Shown here one piece after another: positions 1 through 8,657 of a stretch of DNA of 49,447 nucleotides; position 1 is the stretch's first letter; each line of letters opens with the position of its first letter. The position numbers were made by a program, and so were the translations under genes. The DNA comes from an uncultured Bacilli bacterium (GTDB taxonomy: Bacteria > Bacillota_I > Bacilli_A > RF39 > UBA660). The stretch covers positions 1 through 49,447 of the forward strand of contig CAKOLW010000009.1 in NCBI GenBank assembly GCA_934096405.1, written 5' to 3'. The notes beneath the pieces are model-generated. The model did not search any database and was not told the origin of the DNA. It saw nothing but the letters and a program-made list of their open reading frames with translations.

Positions 1-2088
1 ACAAGTTTTAAAACAAGCCAACTTGCTAGTAAGTTAAGTTTTATTGATAAAGTAGTATTTGTAGTTGATAGAAAAGACTTAGACTATCAAACAATGAAGG
101 AGTATGATAAATTTAAAGAAGGATGCGCTAATAGTAACTCTAATACTAAAATACTAGAGTCTCAACTAGCAGACAATGATTCTAAAATTATAATAACTAC
201 TATACAAAAGTTAACTAATTATATAAAGAAATTTCCTAAACATAATGCATTTGATAAACAAGTAGTATTCATATTTGATGAGTGTCATAGAAGCCAATTT
301 GGAGATATGCATAAAGCTATAATTTCTAAGTTTAAGTATTACTATATATTTGGTTTTACAGGTACTCCTATATTTAAAGAAAATGCAACCAGTAAAAAAG
401 GTATATTATTAACAACAGGTCAAATATTTGGTGAAAGACTACATACATATACAATTGTAAATGCAATCAATGATAAAAATGTATTACCATTTAAATATGA
501 ATATATTAAAACAATGGAAATTAAAGATAATGTAGTTGAAGAAAAAACTCATTCAATAGATACAAAAAAAGCAATAGAAAACGCAGGTAGAATACATAAA
601 ATAACTGGTTATATAATAAATAATTTTGCAAGAAAAACAAAAAATAATGAAAGTTATTTATATAGTACTTTAGAAAATGTAAAAGAAGTAGCTAAAAATA
701 ATAACACAACAGAAATAAAAAAGAAATATTATGTTAATGGATTTAATTCTATTTTTGCAGTATCTTCAATAGAAATGGCAAAAAAATATTATGAAGAATT
801 TAAAAAAATAGAAAACAATTTAAAAGTTGCTTTAATATATAGTTATGGAGTAAATGATGAAATTATTCCTTGTTTAGATGATGAAAACTCAGAATCAACA
901 GAAAACTTAAATCAAAGTGATAGAGATTATCTAGATTATGCAATTAAAGACTATAATAAAATGTTTGGAACTACTTATGATACTTCAAATGAAAAGTTTC
1001 AAAACTATTATAAAGATGTTTCACTTAGAATGAAAAACAGAGAAATAGATATTTTAATAGTAGCTAATATGTTTTTAACAGGTTTTGATGCTAAAACATT
1101 AAATACTTTATGGGTTGATAAAAATTTAAACTATCATGGATTAATACAAGCGTTTTCAAGAACAAATAGAATACTTAATTCAGTTAAAACTTTTGGAAAT
1201 ATAGTTTGTTTTAAAGATTTAGAAAGTGAACTTAATGATGCCTTAGGTTTGTTTGGAGATTCAGAAGCCAAAAGTATAGTTTTATTAAAACCATATGAAG
1301 ATTATTTAAATGGCTATGATGATGGAAAAAATAATTTTGTAGGTTACCTTACTTTAGTAAAAGAACTAAAAGATAAATTTGAAGTTGGTGTAAATATTTT
1401 AGGAGAAAATAATAAATTAGAATTTATTAAACTTTTTGGACAAATTTTAAAAGTTAGAAATATATTAGCAACATTTGATCAATTTATTAAGGATGACATT
1501 TTAGATCCAAGAGATGAACAAGATTATAGAAGTATGTACATTGAATTAAATAGAGAATACAAAGAAAAAAATAAAACACAAAAATTAAATATTAATGATG
1601 ATATAGTTTTTGAAATGGAATTAGTTAAACAAATAGAAGTAAATGTTGATTATATATTAAATTTAATAAAAGAGTATCATGACAGTAATATGCAAGATGG
1701 AGAAAAATTAATAACTATTAGAAGAGCGGTTTTATCAAGTCCGGATTTAAGAAATAAAATAGATTTAATAGAAGAATTTATAAGAAGTTTAGATGGCTCA
1801 AGCAATGTATTTAATGATTTTAATACATTTATGAATAGTAAAAAGAAAGAAGAATTAGATAAGATAATAGATGAAGAAAAGTTAGATAAAGAAAAAACTT
1901 ATTCTTTTGTTAAAAAATCATTTAGTAATGGAAGAGTAGATACTAGTGGTACAGAATTATCATCTATATTACCGGCAATGAGTAGATTCAGTGCTAGTAA
2001 AGAAAGAACTACTAAGAAAGAAACTGTGATAGAAAAGTTAATTGGTTTCTTCGAAAAATTCTTTACTATTTCAAACAGTGACTTTTAA
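1..2088 (+). CDS. hsdR: Type I restriction enzyme R subunit, 5' end outside window
   Basis: The reading frame is open from base 1, so the gene starts upstream of the window. HsdR is the ATP-dependent translocase and nuclease subunit of type I restriction systems. Visible superfamily 2 helicase motifs are FDECHRS (motif II, near nt 276), FTGTP (motif III, near nt 355) and a C-terminal helicase lobe with TGFDAKTLNTL and QAFSRTNR. The roughly 695 residues present compare with about 1000 in the family, so the N-terminal RecB-like nuclease and the Walker A motif lie outside. The C-terminal part is the helical region that contacts HsdM. The hsdM/hsdS partners are not visible. Identification is firm; activity cannot be judged from a partial gene. 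Confidence 0.93.
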   Translation, partial: TSFKTSQLASKLSFIDKVVFVVDRKDLDYQTMKEYDKFKEGCANSNSNTKILESQLADNDSKIIITTIQKLTNYIKKFPKHNAFDKQVVFIFDECHRSQFGDMHKAIISKFKYYYIFGFTGTPIFKENATSKKGILLTTGQIFGERLHTYTIVNAINDKNVLPFKYEYIKTMEIKDNVVEEKTHSIDTKKAIENAGRIHKITGYIINNFARKTKNNESYLYSTLENVKEVAKNNNTTEIKKKYYVNGFNSIFAVSSIEMAKKYYEEFKKIENNLKVALIYSYGVNDEIIPCLDDENSESTENLNQSDRDYLDYAIKDYNKMFGTTYDTSNEKFQNYYKDVSLRMKNREIDILIVANMFLTGFDAKTLNTLWVDKNLNYHGLIQAFSRTNRILNSVKTFGNIVCFKDLESELNDALGLFGDSEAKSIVLLKPYEDYLNGYDDGKNNFVGYLTLVKELKDKFEVGVNILGENNKLEFIKLFGQILKVRNILATFDQFIKDDILDPRDEQDYRSMYIELNREYKEKNKTQKLNINDDIVFEMELVKQIEVNVDYILNLIKEYHDSNMQDGEKLITIRRAVLSSPDLRNKIDLIEEFIRSLDGSSNVFNDFNTFMNSKKKEELDKIIDEEKLDKEKTYSFVKKSFSNGRVDTSGTELSSILPAMSRFSASKERTTKKETVIEKLIGFFEKFFTISNSDF

Positions 2089-2103
2089 TATTTATTGTTA
2101 ATA

Positions 2104-2138
2104 AAAATACTCAGGAATTTTTATAGTTCCTGAGTTAA
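2104..2138 (+). terminator. Intrinsic terminator after hsdR
   Basis: Inverted repeat AACTCAGGAA-type: the arm ACTCAGGAAT (2109-2118) pairs with AGTTCCTGAGTT (about 2123-2134) over a short loop, downstream of the hsdR stop codon. No long T run follows directly, so it is a moderate terminator candidate. Confidence 0.5.
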
Positions 2139-2164
2139 TTTATATAAAAAAAATTTGGTGACAA

Positions 2165-2193
2165 TTGACACCAAATGATAAATGTGTTATGAT
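2165..2193 (+). promoter_or_regulatory. Sigma-A promoter of the toxin-antitoxin pair
   Basis: TTGACA (2165-2170), a 17-nt spacer and TATGAT (2188-2193) form a near-perfect housekeeping promoter. It lies just upstream of the AGGAGG ribosome binding site at 2205-2210, which sets the ATG at 2216 as the start rather than the longer in-frame extension to 2165. Confidence 0.85.
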
Positions 2194-2215
2194 TTATTTA
2201 TCAGAGGAGGTTGGC

Positions 2216-2599
2216 ATGAATAATTTAACAAAACTGGATGAATTTGCTGTTAATGCATTTTTAAATACATCAAAAAGATTAATTCATGAAAATAAAAAAG
2301 AATTTGCATGGTACAGAAGACTAGATATTAACGGAAAAGTTATTTCTGCCAGACAAGCACTATACGATATAGGCATATTAAATGAAAAACAACTATGGAA
2401 TTATGTTTTAGAATTAACTTATTCTGAATTGTTATATATTGACATGGATTATGATAGACAAAGAGATTTTAATTCTGAAATGTATATATTCATTAAGAAA
2501 ATTAATGGTAAAGATGTTTATATTAAATTAACCATTAATAGAAGAGGACTTTTATGTTTATCATTTCATGAAAGTTATATAGGAGGTAACCGTGAATAA
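2216..2599 (+). CDS. MqsR-like (type II) toxin
   Basis: 127 residues from the ATG preceded by AGGAGG with 5-nt spacing. The C-terminal half (IFIKKINGKDVYIKLTI, then LLCLSFHES) matches the beta-sheet core of MqsR/RelE-like mRNA interferases, where a 'vYiK...v.vlSFHe' strand pair is characteristic. It overlaps by 8 nt with a zinc-finger/HTH gene of MqsA type, the usual arrangement for MqsR-MqsA loci, and has its own strong promoter. The product is therefore inferred to be an mRNA-cleaving toxin neutralised by the next gene. Family assignment is by motif reading only; another RelE-like toxin family is possible. Confidence 0.6.
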   Translation: MNNLTKLDEFAVNAFLNTSKRLIHENKKEFAWYRRLDINGKVISARQALYDIGILNEKQLWNYVLELTYSELLYIDMDYDRQRDFNSEMYIFIKKINGKDVYIKLTINRRGLLCLSFHESYIGGNRE

Positions 2600-3503
2600 T
2601 AAATATTATTGTTGGTACTGTGATAAAGATATTGTACCAATATTGAAAGAAGAAAATAATGAATATGTTATAAGAGGGGAAAAAGTGAATGTTCATGAAA
2701 CATTATCATATTGTCCAATTTGTGATAATCAAATTGATGATGGAAAAATGGACGATCATTTACAATCAGGTTATAATGCATATCTTAATTTATTTGGATT
2801 AAGTTTTCAAAAATTTAAAGATATAAGAGAAAGTTATGGCTTATCACAAGAATTATTTGCTATATCACTTGGATGGGGTAAAAAAACTATTGTGAGATAT
2901 GAAAATAAGGAAAGCTTACCACAAGTACAATACTTACAAATTTATAAAAGAATTGATAATAATAAACTTGAATTTATTAAAATTCTTAATATGAATAAAC
3001 CTAGTATTGATGAAAAAGCATATAATAAAATTTGTTCATTAATAGGATACCAAGAAAATTCGAAAACAGAAAATGCAATTTTGTTTCTATTAAAAGACAA
3101 TAGTCTTAACATAACACAATTAATGAAGAATTTATTTGCAGTAGACTTTTTATCTTATAAAACAAATAATAAATCAATAACAAATTTTAACTATGCTCAT
3201 GCTAATTACGGCCCAATTGTTGATAAAAGAAATGAATTTATTGATAACATGATTAAAAATAATATGATTAAAACAAATACAAATTATACTGATGACTTTA
3301 TTATTTTTGAAAATGAAATGGAACCTAATAATGATATATTTGATGATAAAGAACTTGAGGTATTAAAAAAAGTTAAAAAAGCTTTAAAAAATAAAACTGC
3401 AACTGAATTAACAAATTGGTCTCATGATTTTCTAGGTTGGAAGAAAACTAGGATGGGTGAAACTATTAATTTTGAATATGCAGAATATTTTGAATTACCA
3501 TAA
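2592..3503 (+). CDS. Zinc-finger/XRE/SocA-like (Panacea, DUF4065) antitoxin
   Basis: 303 residues starting at GTG 2592, with AGGAGGT at 2581-2587 inside the toxin gene. Three parts are visible: an N-terminal YgiT/MqsA-type zinc ribbon with CWYC and CPIC pairs (residues about 7-46); a helix-turn-helix (about 74-112, LSQELFAISLGWGKKTIVRYEN) that would bind the operon promoter; and a C-terminal DUF4065/SocA-like 'Panacea' domain (about 155-295; NYAHANYGPIVDKR is a recognisable segment). Panacea domains are known to neutralise diverse toxins. The architecture and the overlap with an upstream small toxin support an antitoxin/autorepressor role. Confidence 0.78.
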   Translation: MNNKYYCWYCDKDIVPILKEENNEYVIRGEKVNVHETLSYCPICDNQIDDGKMDDHLQSGYNAYLNLFGLSFQKFKDIRESYGLSQELFAISLGWGKKTIVRYENKESLPQVQYLQIYKRIDNNKLEFIKILNMNKPSIDEKAYNKICSLIGYQENSKTENAILFLLKDNSLNITQLMKNLFAVDFLSYKTNNKSITNFNYAHANYGPIVDKRNEFIDNMIKNNMIKTNTNYTDDFIIFENEMEPNNDIFDDKELEVLKKVKKALKNKTATELTNWSHDFLGWKKTRMGETINFEYAEYFELP

Positions 3504-3523
3504 ATGAAAAGGAAGTGTATATA

Positions 3524-4351
3524 ATGAAAAAAATAATAAATATAATTATATTTATTCTGTCTATTAGTGCTGCAGTTGTATCTGTTATAAAGGTACATAA
3601 GAAATCAAATAAACTTGAAAAAGCACTGTTTTATGTCATTTTAACTGCCATTTTATTTCCAATATTTCTATACATTTCGGATGTGTATAATGTTCCCACA
3701 AGTTTTGGATTAAAAGATGATTTACATTTTTTAGAATGGTTTGAATTTTTGACTAACTATGTATCCTCAATTATTTCAGTGCTTTTAAATTCAATCATTT
3801 TAATAATAATTACAAAAAAGGAAATAGATGTAACAAATGAACAAAATGTTAAAATTAATAATGAAAATCAAAGAATACAAAATCTTCCACTTTTAAAATA
3901 TTATTTTACACGAGATTTAATTGATTCAGATATATTTAACGATAATCACGAAGTAATTTTATGTAAAAATGATGATGAAACTGGTGAACTTAATTTTACT
4001 ATGGAGATTGAAAATATAGGTTTAAACACGGTAAGAAAAGTTTATTTGGAAATTAAATCTGACATACTAAATATTGACAAAAACTTTGAATTTCATAATC
4101 AAAGTAGTATAGAAAAAAATCAAAAACTAAAGAAAAATATTATAATTCAAGGTGTATCATCAGGAAAATACAAATTAGATATAATAGTTTATTATCAAGA
4201 TTTACTAAAAAATTGGTATGAACAAACACTACATGTAAATATTTCTTTATCAGATATAAATAATCCTACATCTTCTGAAATAAATTCATTTTATGTTGAA
4301 GAAGAAAATTTATTACAAAATGAACCACCTTTCATAAAATCATCTAATTGA
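3524..4351 (+). CDS. Membrane protein of unknown function in defence block
   Basis: 275 residues; ATG 3524 is chosen because AAAAGGAAG ends 8 nt upstream, rather than GTG 3515. The N-terminal 105 residues hold three predicted membrane segments (about 3-22, 34-55 and 80-101). They are followed by a soluble, hydrophilic region (about 105-275) rich in beta-strand-like stretches. I recognise no family. The gene sits 20 nt after the antitoxin gene and just before a DUF3800 gene, so it may be co-transcribed with the toxin-antitoxin pair. A membrane effector of a defence module is possible but not shown by the sequence. Confidence 0.7.
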   Translation: MKKIINIIIFILSISAAVVSVIKVHKKSNKLEKALFYVILTAILFPIFLYISDVYNVPTSFGLKDDLHFLEWFEFLTNYVSSIISVLLNSIILIIITKKEIDVTNEQNVKINNENQRIQNLPLLKYYFTRDLIDSDIFNDNHEVILCKNDDETGELNFTMEIENIGLNTVRKVYLEIKSDILNIDKNFEFHNQSSIEKNQKLKKNIIIQGVSSGKYKLDIIVYYQDLLKNWYEQTLHVNISLSDINNPTSSEINSFYVEEENLLQNEPPFIKSSN

Positions 4352-4381
4352 TATTATATTTAATCTATACTTGGAGATTAT

Positions 4382-5104
4382 ATGCAAAATAATATACAAG
4401 AAATATACATAAATTTAGATGATTCTGGTAAACTAAGTGCAAAAGAAATAATTAGTGTGTATGGTGGTGTTGTGTTTCTAAGCAAAAAAGAAAAAGATAA
4501 ATTTATAACTCAATATAAAAAGATAATAAATAATATTAAATGTGATTATTGTGAATCATGTAATCATATTTGTCCTGAAATTAAAAATACAAATATAAAA
4601 CCAGGACATAAGCGCTGGTTAATGAATTATATAAAAAATTATTTTGTGGTTGGTTTAATAATTGAAAATAAAAAAGTTTTTGAACATATATTACAAAGTA
4701 AAGCCTCAAAAGGAAGATTTACTGATTATGCCATTCGAAGACTTATTAAAGAAATAATAAAAGTATTAATTAAGAAAGATAAAATAAATCCTTACGAACC
4801 TATTAAAATTATTTTAAATATTGATCAGCAAAGTACGAAAAGTAATGGGTACTATAATTTACATGACGGACTATTTGAAGAACTTAAATATGGAATATCT
4901 GCTTACAATTATTCTGGTAAGAGAAAACCAGTGGTTTATTCAGATTTGCAAATTTTAATAACCTATCAAGTTTCTTCTAAAAGTTATGTTATTCAGGCCT
5001 CGGACTTATTAGCGGGTACAATAAGAAGAACTATTTTAAATAATCTAGAAAATTATGGTAGAGAATTATCAAAATTTGTAAATTTAAAAATAAAACTTCC
5101 ATAA
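4382..5104 (+). CDS. DUF3800 domain protein
   Basis: 240 residues, start ATG 4382 with GGAGA at 4373-4377. The N-terminal 'YINLDDSGKLS' is the DUF3800 hallmark (a hydrophobic strand followed by D-[ED]-S-G). An internal acidic strand (ILNIDQQS) and the C-terminal 'IQASDLLAGTIRR' match the conserved Q-x-x-D-L segment; together these acidic residues resemble the metal site of RNase H-like folds. An unusual CDYCESCNHIC cluster near residue 60 could bind a metal. DUF3800 genes are frequent in mobile and defence regions; the biochemical function is not established. Confidence 0.8.
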   Translation: MQNNIQEIYINLDDSGKLSAKEIISVYGGVVFLSKKEKDKFITQYKKIINNIKCDYCESCNHICPEIKNTNIKPGHKRWLMNYIKNYFVVGLIIENKKVFEHILQSKASKGRFTDYAIRRLIKEIIKVLIKKDKINPYEPIKIILNIDQQSTKSNGYYNLHDGLFEELKYGISAYNYSGKRKPVVYSDLQILITYQVSSKSYVIQASDLLAGTIRRTILNNLENYGRELSKFVNLKIKLP

Positions 5105-5222
5105 AGAAAAAAAGCCATTACCGGCTTTTTCCCAATTAGGACGGCGTACTTAAACATACGCTTAAATAAAAATATTCGTAACCTAATTATCGACCTGACG
5201 AGATTTCTCTCCGGTAATACAA
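5105..5222 (-). ncRNA. Candidate structured small RNA, about 110 nt
   Basis: On the minus strand this interval folds into four helices, all from perfect complementarity: closing stem P1 (5211-5218 with 5117-5124), hairpin P2 (GAG 5207-5209 / CTC 5200-5202), long-range stem P3 (5182-5188 with 5134-5140) and hairpin P4 (5157-5161 with 5144-5148). The RNA ends in an intrinsic terminator (5109-5130, GGCTTTTT arm) whose loop is the 3' strand of P1, so P1 and the terminator compete. A minus-strand promoter lies directly in front. I do not recognise an Rfam family. It could be an independent sRNA or a premature-termination regulator. Confidence 0.6.
5109..5130. terminator. Bidirectional terminator between DUF3800 gene and small RNA
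   Basis: AAAAAGCC (5109-5116), loop ATTACC, GGCTTTTT (5123-5130). It is symmetrical enough to end both the DUF3800 transcript on the plus strand and the minus-strand RNA. Confidence 0.8.
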
Positions 5223-5251
5223 TAATACTATGTTTAACATAAAAAAGTCAA
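5222..5251 (-). promoter_or_regulatory. Minus-strand promoter for the candidate small RNA
   Basis: Read on the minus strand, TTGACT (5251-5246) is followed after 18 nt by TATTAT (5227-5222), or after 15 nt by TAGTAT (5230-5225). The predicted start at about 5215-5218 coincides with the first bases of stem P1. Confidence 0.6.
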
Positions 5252-5392
5252 CCATTTTTAACTATATTTAAGTATTTTGTATTATTGTATGTTATTATTA
5301 TATGAAATAAACTTTTAATTATACATAACATTAATTTCCACTTTAAAAATAAAAATTGTTATGTTAGAATATAATCTTACTGAGGTGGTTTT

Positions 5393-5755
5393 ATGGGCAA
5401 AGTATATTATAATGAAACTAAGGTAATTATAGATGATATGAAAAGAATATATGGACCTGATGATTTAGACTGGATGAGCTATTTAATTACAGTTAGAAAT
5501 GTATTAACATATCATCATATAATAAAAGAATGTGATGGAGGTTTACTAGAACTTTCTAATGGTGCTCTTCTAACAAAAAAAGCACATAGACTTCTTAATA
5601 TGACAGAAATTAAAGATTATAATTTATATTTAGCATGGAATGAATTATTTAAAGAAATAAATAAAAGAAAAGAACCAATGGATGATTATCTTAGAGAAGA
5701 AAGTAAATCACTAAAACTACATACTCATAAACTTATATATGGAGGTGAATTCTAA
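5393..5755 (+). CDS. Small HNH-like protein, function unknown
   Basis: 120 residues; start ATG 5393 follows GAGGTGG. The central part, TYHHIIKECDGG, then SNGALLTKKAHRLLN, has the spacing of an HNH nuclease fold (His-His-x-Ile-x6-Gly-Gly, Asn, then Leu-x4-His-x2-Leu), but the Cys pairs common in HNH proteins are absent. It overlaps the next gene by one base (TAATG), so the two are probably translationally coupled. The protein may be a nuclease or only a fold relative. The 288-bp gap upstream is filled mainly by the small RNA and its promoter. Confidence 0.55.
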   Translation: MGKVYYNETKVIIDDMKRIYGPDDLDWMSYLITVRNVLTYHHIIKECDGGLLELSNGALLTKKAHRLLNMTEIKDYNLYLAWNELFKEINKRKEPMDDYLREESKSLKLHTHKLIYGGEF

Positions 5756-6210
5756 TGTTTGGAAAAAATGATTTTTTAAAACTAACAATAATGTTTTTAG
5801 ATGAAAATGAAAAAGTAATAAGTACAAGTAAATTAGTAGGTAAGAGTATTAAAGTACCAGAAAATACAAAAATTGCTTCTTTAGTTGAACACACTAATGA
5901 TAATATGGAAGTAATAAATAATTACTACATAGGACAAACATCAAACTTTAAAGATTTATTAGAAACTTCAAAATATAGTATTGATTTATCTAATATAAAA
6001 GCAGGTGATTTAAGAAATAAAAAACCAGAAGAAATAAATGTAGTTTATGAAAGAAAAAATAACAAAGTTATAGTATCTAGAATTATAAAAAAAGAAGAAA
6101 GAGTATTTAGTAGTCCATTACTATTAAGTTATCATCTACATAAATTATCTAATAGATTAGAATTATTTTATAAAGAAAGTAATGAAGTAAAAACATTGAT
6201 ATATAAGTAA
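5755..6210 (+). CDS. Conserved-looking hypothetical protein
   Basis: 151 residues, ATG overlapping the stop of the HNH-like gene by one base, with GGAGGTG about 10 nt upstream. The sequence is soluble, begins with a beta-rich segment (FLKLTIMFLDENEKVI) and ends in a mixed helix region; it has no signal peptide or membrane segment. I recognise no family. Its coupling to the HNH-like gene suggests that the two work together. Confidence 0.65.
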   Translation: MFGKNDFLKLTIMFLDENEKVISTSKLVGKSIKVPENTKIASLVEHTNDNMEVINNYYIGQTSNFKDLLETSKYSIDLSNIKAGDLRNKKPEEINVVYERKNNKVIVSRIIKKEERVFSSPLLLSYHLHKLSNRLELFYKESNEVKTLIYK

Positions 6211-6238
6211 GAGTCTAATTAAATTTAGATTCTTTTTT
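6211..6238 (+). terminator. Intrinsic terminator
   Basis: GAGTCTAAT (6211-6219), short loop, ATTTAGATTC (6223-6232), then a T run. It ends the two-gene HNH-like operon. Confidence 0.8.
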
Positions 6239-6300
6239 AAAATATGGTAAATAATATTTTTTAAAACTAGTTAAAATATTATAAAAACAAAATAAAGCAT

Positions 6301-6329
6301 TTGACACTCAAACAAATAATTGCTATAAT
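6301..6329 (+). promoter_or_regulatory. Perfect consensus sigma-A promoter
   Basis: TTGACA (6301-6306), 17 nt, TATAAT (6324-6329), with a TG one base before the -10 box. Both hexamers match the consensus exactly, predicting strong constitutive transcription of the DUF2779 gene. Confidence 0.9.
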
Positions 6330-6360
6330 TAAATTAATTAAATAAAAGAAAGGATACAAA

Positions 6361-8196
6361 ATGGCAATAACTAAAACAGATTTTATAAATTATACTAGAT
6401 GTAGAAGATACCCAGCATTAGAAGAAATACATAACGACAAACTATCAAGTGATATGTCTTTAGAAGAATACTTAAAACAAGAAGAAAATGACAAATACAA
6501 AGAAATGCTTGGCACTATGTTTGAAGCATCTGATGATGGAGAAACCGATAAAACAGAAAGTGTAAATATTCAATTAAATGCAATGATGGAATACTATAAA
6601 GAAGTAGAAATAACGGCCGGAAAAGAAGTTGAAAGATTATTTGGAGGTACCAGCATATATAATCTAGATACATACAAACAAGAAAGTTTTAACTTTAACA
6701 AAAATGGCATTAAATACTTATGTTTTGTTGATATATATAATGAATCTAACAATGAAATAAACATAATAGAAGTAAAAGCAACTACATCAAGAAAATATAA
6801 AAATCTATTTTATAACATTGGAAAAGAAAAATATCCTTTATTTACAAAAATAAATAATTTTTATACATTAACACCTAATCCAGGTTTATCTAAAAACTAT
6901 TCAAATAAAGTAGAAAAATTACTTAACAGATTCACTGATGAAGGAAAGTACATATATGACATATCAGTACAAAGATACATAATTGAAGGCTATCTAAAAG
7001 AAAACAACATAAATAAAAATATCAACTATTATCTAGCAGTATTAAATGATGAGTACGAGTATGATGGGACACTAGTTAATGGTAAAAGAGTATATAATAC
7101 AGATAAATTTGGAAATAGAATAATTGATATCTATAAAATAAATGACATAACAGAAATGTATCAAAGTAGAATAGATATAGAAAGACAAAACTTAGAGAAA
7201 AATATATTCGAAAGTGATCCTAGTCCATGTAATTTAAGTGTATCATGTGCTTTAAAAAAGAATACAGAATGTAAATTCAAATCAATATGTTTTAAAAATG
7301 TACCAGAAAAAAATGCAAGCTTCAATTATAAAAGATTTGTTAGTTTTAAATGGGATGGTATAACATATAATAAATATGACTTAATAAATAATGGATACTT
7401 AAAATTAGATGATATACCTTATGAATGGTTAACAAGTGAAAATCATAAAATTCAAAGAGAGTGTTATGATAGAAATATTACATATATAAATAAAGATAAA
7501 ATAACTGCAGGACTAAATAGTTTAGAATACCCAATATATCATTTAGATTTTGAAACATTTCCTTGCCCAGTACCAAGATTCAAAGGAGAACACCCATACT
7601 ATCAAAGCCCATTTGAATTTAGTTTGCATATAGAAAAATCACCAAATAATTGTGATAAAGAACTTGATAACTATGTTTTCCTAGCACGCTCAAATGAAGA
7701 TGAAAGACTAGAAATGGTAAAAAAACTAGTAGAAAAAATACCAATACAAAAAACAGGAGGTTCTATGCTAGCGCAGAATGTTAACTTTGAAAAAGGAAGG
7801 ATTAAAGAACTAGCAAACATATTTCCTGAATATAAAAGTGAATTAATGGCTATAAGAGATAGTGGAAGAGACTTACTAGAAATAATAGATAACAACAAAG
7901 AATTATATAAAAGCTTAGGATTTAGTGAAGAAGAATCAAGCACAATGAACTATTATAACAATGAGCAAAGTGGAAGCTTCTCAATAAAGAAAACATTACC
8001 ATTATTTACGAATTTAACATACAAAGATTTAGAAGTACAAAATGGAGTTCAAGCATTAGTTGAATATGCCAATTATAAAAATATGACTGAAGAAGAAAAA
8101 GAAAGAAAACAAAATGCCTTAGTTGAATATTGTAAACAAGATACATGGGCTATGGTAGAAATATTAAAAGGTTTAAGGAGAGAGGTAGAAAAATGA
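6361..8196 (+). CDS. DUF2779 protein: RecB-like nuclease plus DnaQ-like exonuclease fold
   Basis: 611 residues; ATG 6361 follows AAAGGA. The N-terminus 'DFINYTRCRRYPALEE' and 'INIIEVKATTS' (the E-x-K of PD-(D/E)XK nucleases) belong to a RecB-like domain. A Cys group (CNLSVSCALKKNTECKFKSIC, residues about 288-310) with the early CRR resembles the iron-sulphur site of Cas4/AddB-type nucleases. The C-terminal half carries 'YHLDFETFPCPVPRF' and 'VEYCKQDTWAMVEI', the D-x-E and Y-x3-D motifs of DnaQ/RNase-T exonucleases. This order is typical of DUF2779 proteins. No partner nuclease or CRISPR array is nearby. It overlaps the next gene by 4 nt (ATGA). Confidence 0.85.
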   Translation: MAITKTDFINYTRCRRYPALEEIHNDKLSSDMSLEEYLKQEENDKYKEMLGTMFEASDDGETDKTESVNIQLNAMMEYYKEVEITAGKEVERLFGGTSIYNLDTYKQESFNFNKNGIKYLCFVDIYNESNNEINIIEVKATTSRKYKNLFYNIGKEKYPLFTKINNFYTLTPNPGLSKNYSNKVEKLLNRFTDEGKYIYDISVQRYIIEGYLKENNINKNINYYLAVLNDEYEYDGTLVNGKRVYNTDKFGNRIIDIYKINDITEMYQSRIDIERQNLEKNIFESDPSPCNLSVSCALKKNTECKFKSICFKNVPEKNASFNYKRFVSFKWDGITYNKYDLINNGYLKLDDIPYEWLTSENHKIQRECYDRNITYINKDKITAGLNSLEYPIYHLDFETFPCPVPRFKGEHPYYQSPFEFSLHIEKSPNNCDKELDNYVFLARSNEDERLEMVKKLVEKIPIQKTGGSMLAQNVNFEKGRIKELANIFPEYKSELMAIRDSGRDLLEIIDNNKELYKSLGFSEEESSTMNYYNNEQSGSFSIKKTLPLFTNLTYKDLEVQNGVQALVEYANYKNMTEEEKERKQNALVEYCKQDTWAMVEILKGLRREVEK

Positions 8197-8657
8197 ATGG
8201 AGAAGTAATAGTAGATTTAGATAAATTTAATAATGAAGGAATAAGAATAATACACAATAATGAAAATAACTTATATTATGTAGAACTATCAAGTGGAGAG
8301 ATGATGCCATTAATAAGTCCAATAGATGGCACAAGACTTGAACCATATAGAAATACTAAATACTTAATTAGTGATAATGATTTATTATACACATTAATAA
8401 ATGATGGAGAAGTAATTCCACTTTTAAGCAATACAGGAGACTTTTTAATTCCAACACCAATAAATGATGTATTTTATGGAAAAAATGAAAAAGGATCATA
8501 CTTTTATAAAGATAGTAAAGGTAATATTATTAGATTATTAAATCCAAATAATGGAGTTAAATTATTCATTAATGATAATAATGAAATAGTTAGTCATGTA
8601 GACAATAATATTTATTCAATACAAGATGGAGAAATCGTTATAACACCTAAAAATTAG
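8193..8657 (+). CDS. Hypothetical protein coupled to the DUF2779 gene
   Basis: 154 residues starting at ATG 8193, in a 4-nt ATGA overlap with the DUF2779 stop, with AAGGAGAG upstream. It contains repeated short beta-strand units of the type 'LISPIDGTRLEP', 'LLSNTGDFLIP' and 'LLNPNNGVKLF', about 35-40 residues apart, which suggests an internal repeat or beta-propeller-like fold. There is no signal sequence. I recognise no family. The tight coupling suggests a function with the nuclease-like protein. Confidence 0.65.
   Translation: MNGEVIVDLDKFNNEGIRIIHNNENNLYYVELSSGEMMPLISPIDGTRLEPYRNTKYLISDNDLLYTLINDGEVIPLLSNTGDFLIPTPINDVFYGKNEKGSYFYKDSKGNIIRLLNPNNGVKLFINDNNEIVSHVDNNIYSIQDGEIVITPKN

Noticed and set aside
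2165..2215. Longer start for the MqsR-like toxin
   Set aside because: These bases are the promoter (TTGACA at 2165); the AGGAGG site fixes the start at 2216.
5105..5222. Known riboswitch, T-box, SRP RNA or tracrRNA
   Set aside because: None of their conserved cores (for example the T-box AGGGTGG or the SRP GGAAGGAAGCA-like loop) is present, and no cas9 is nearby.
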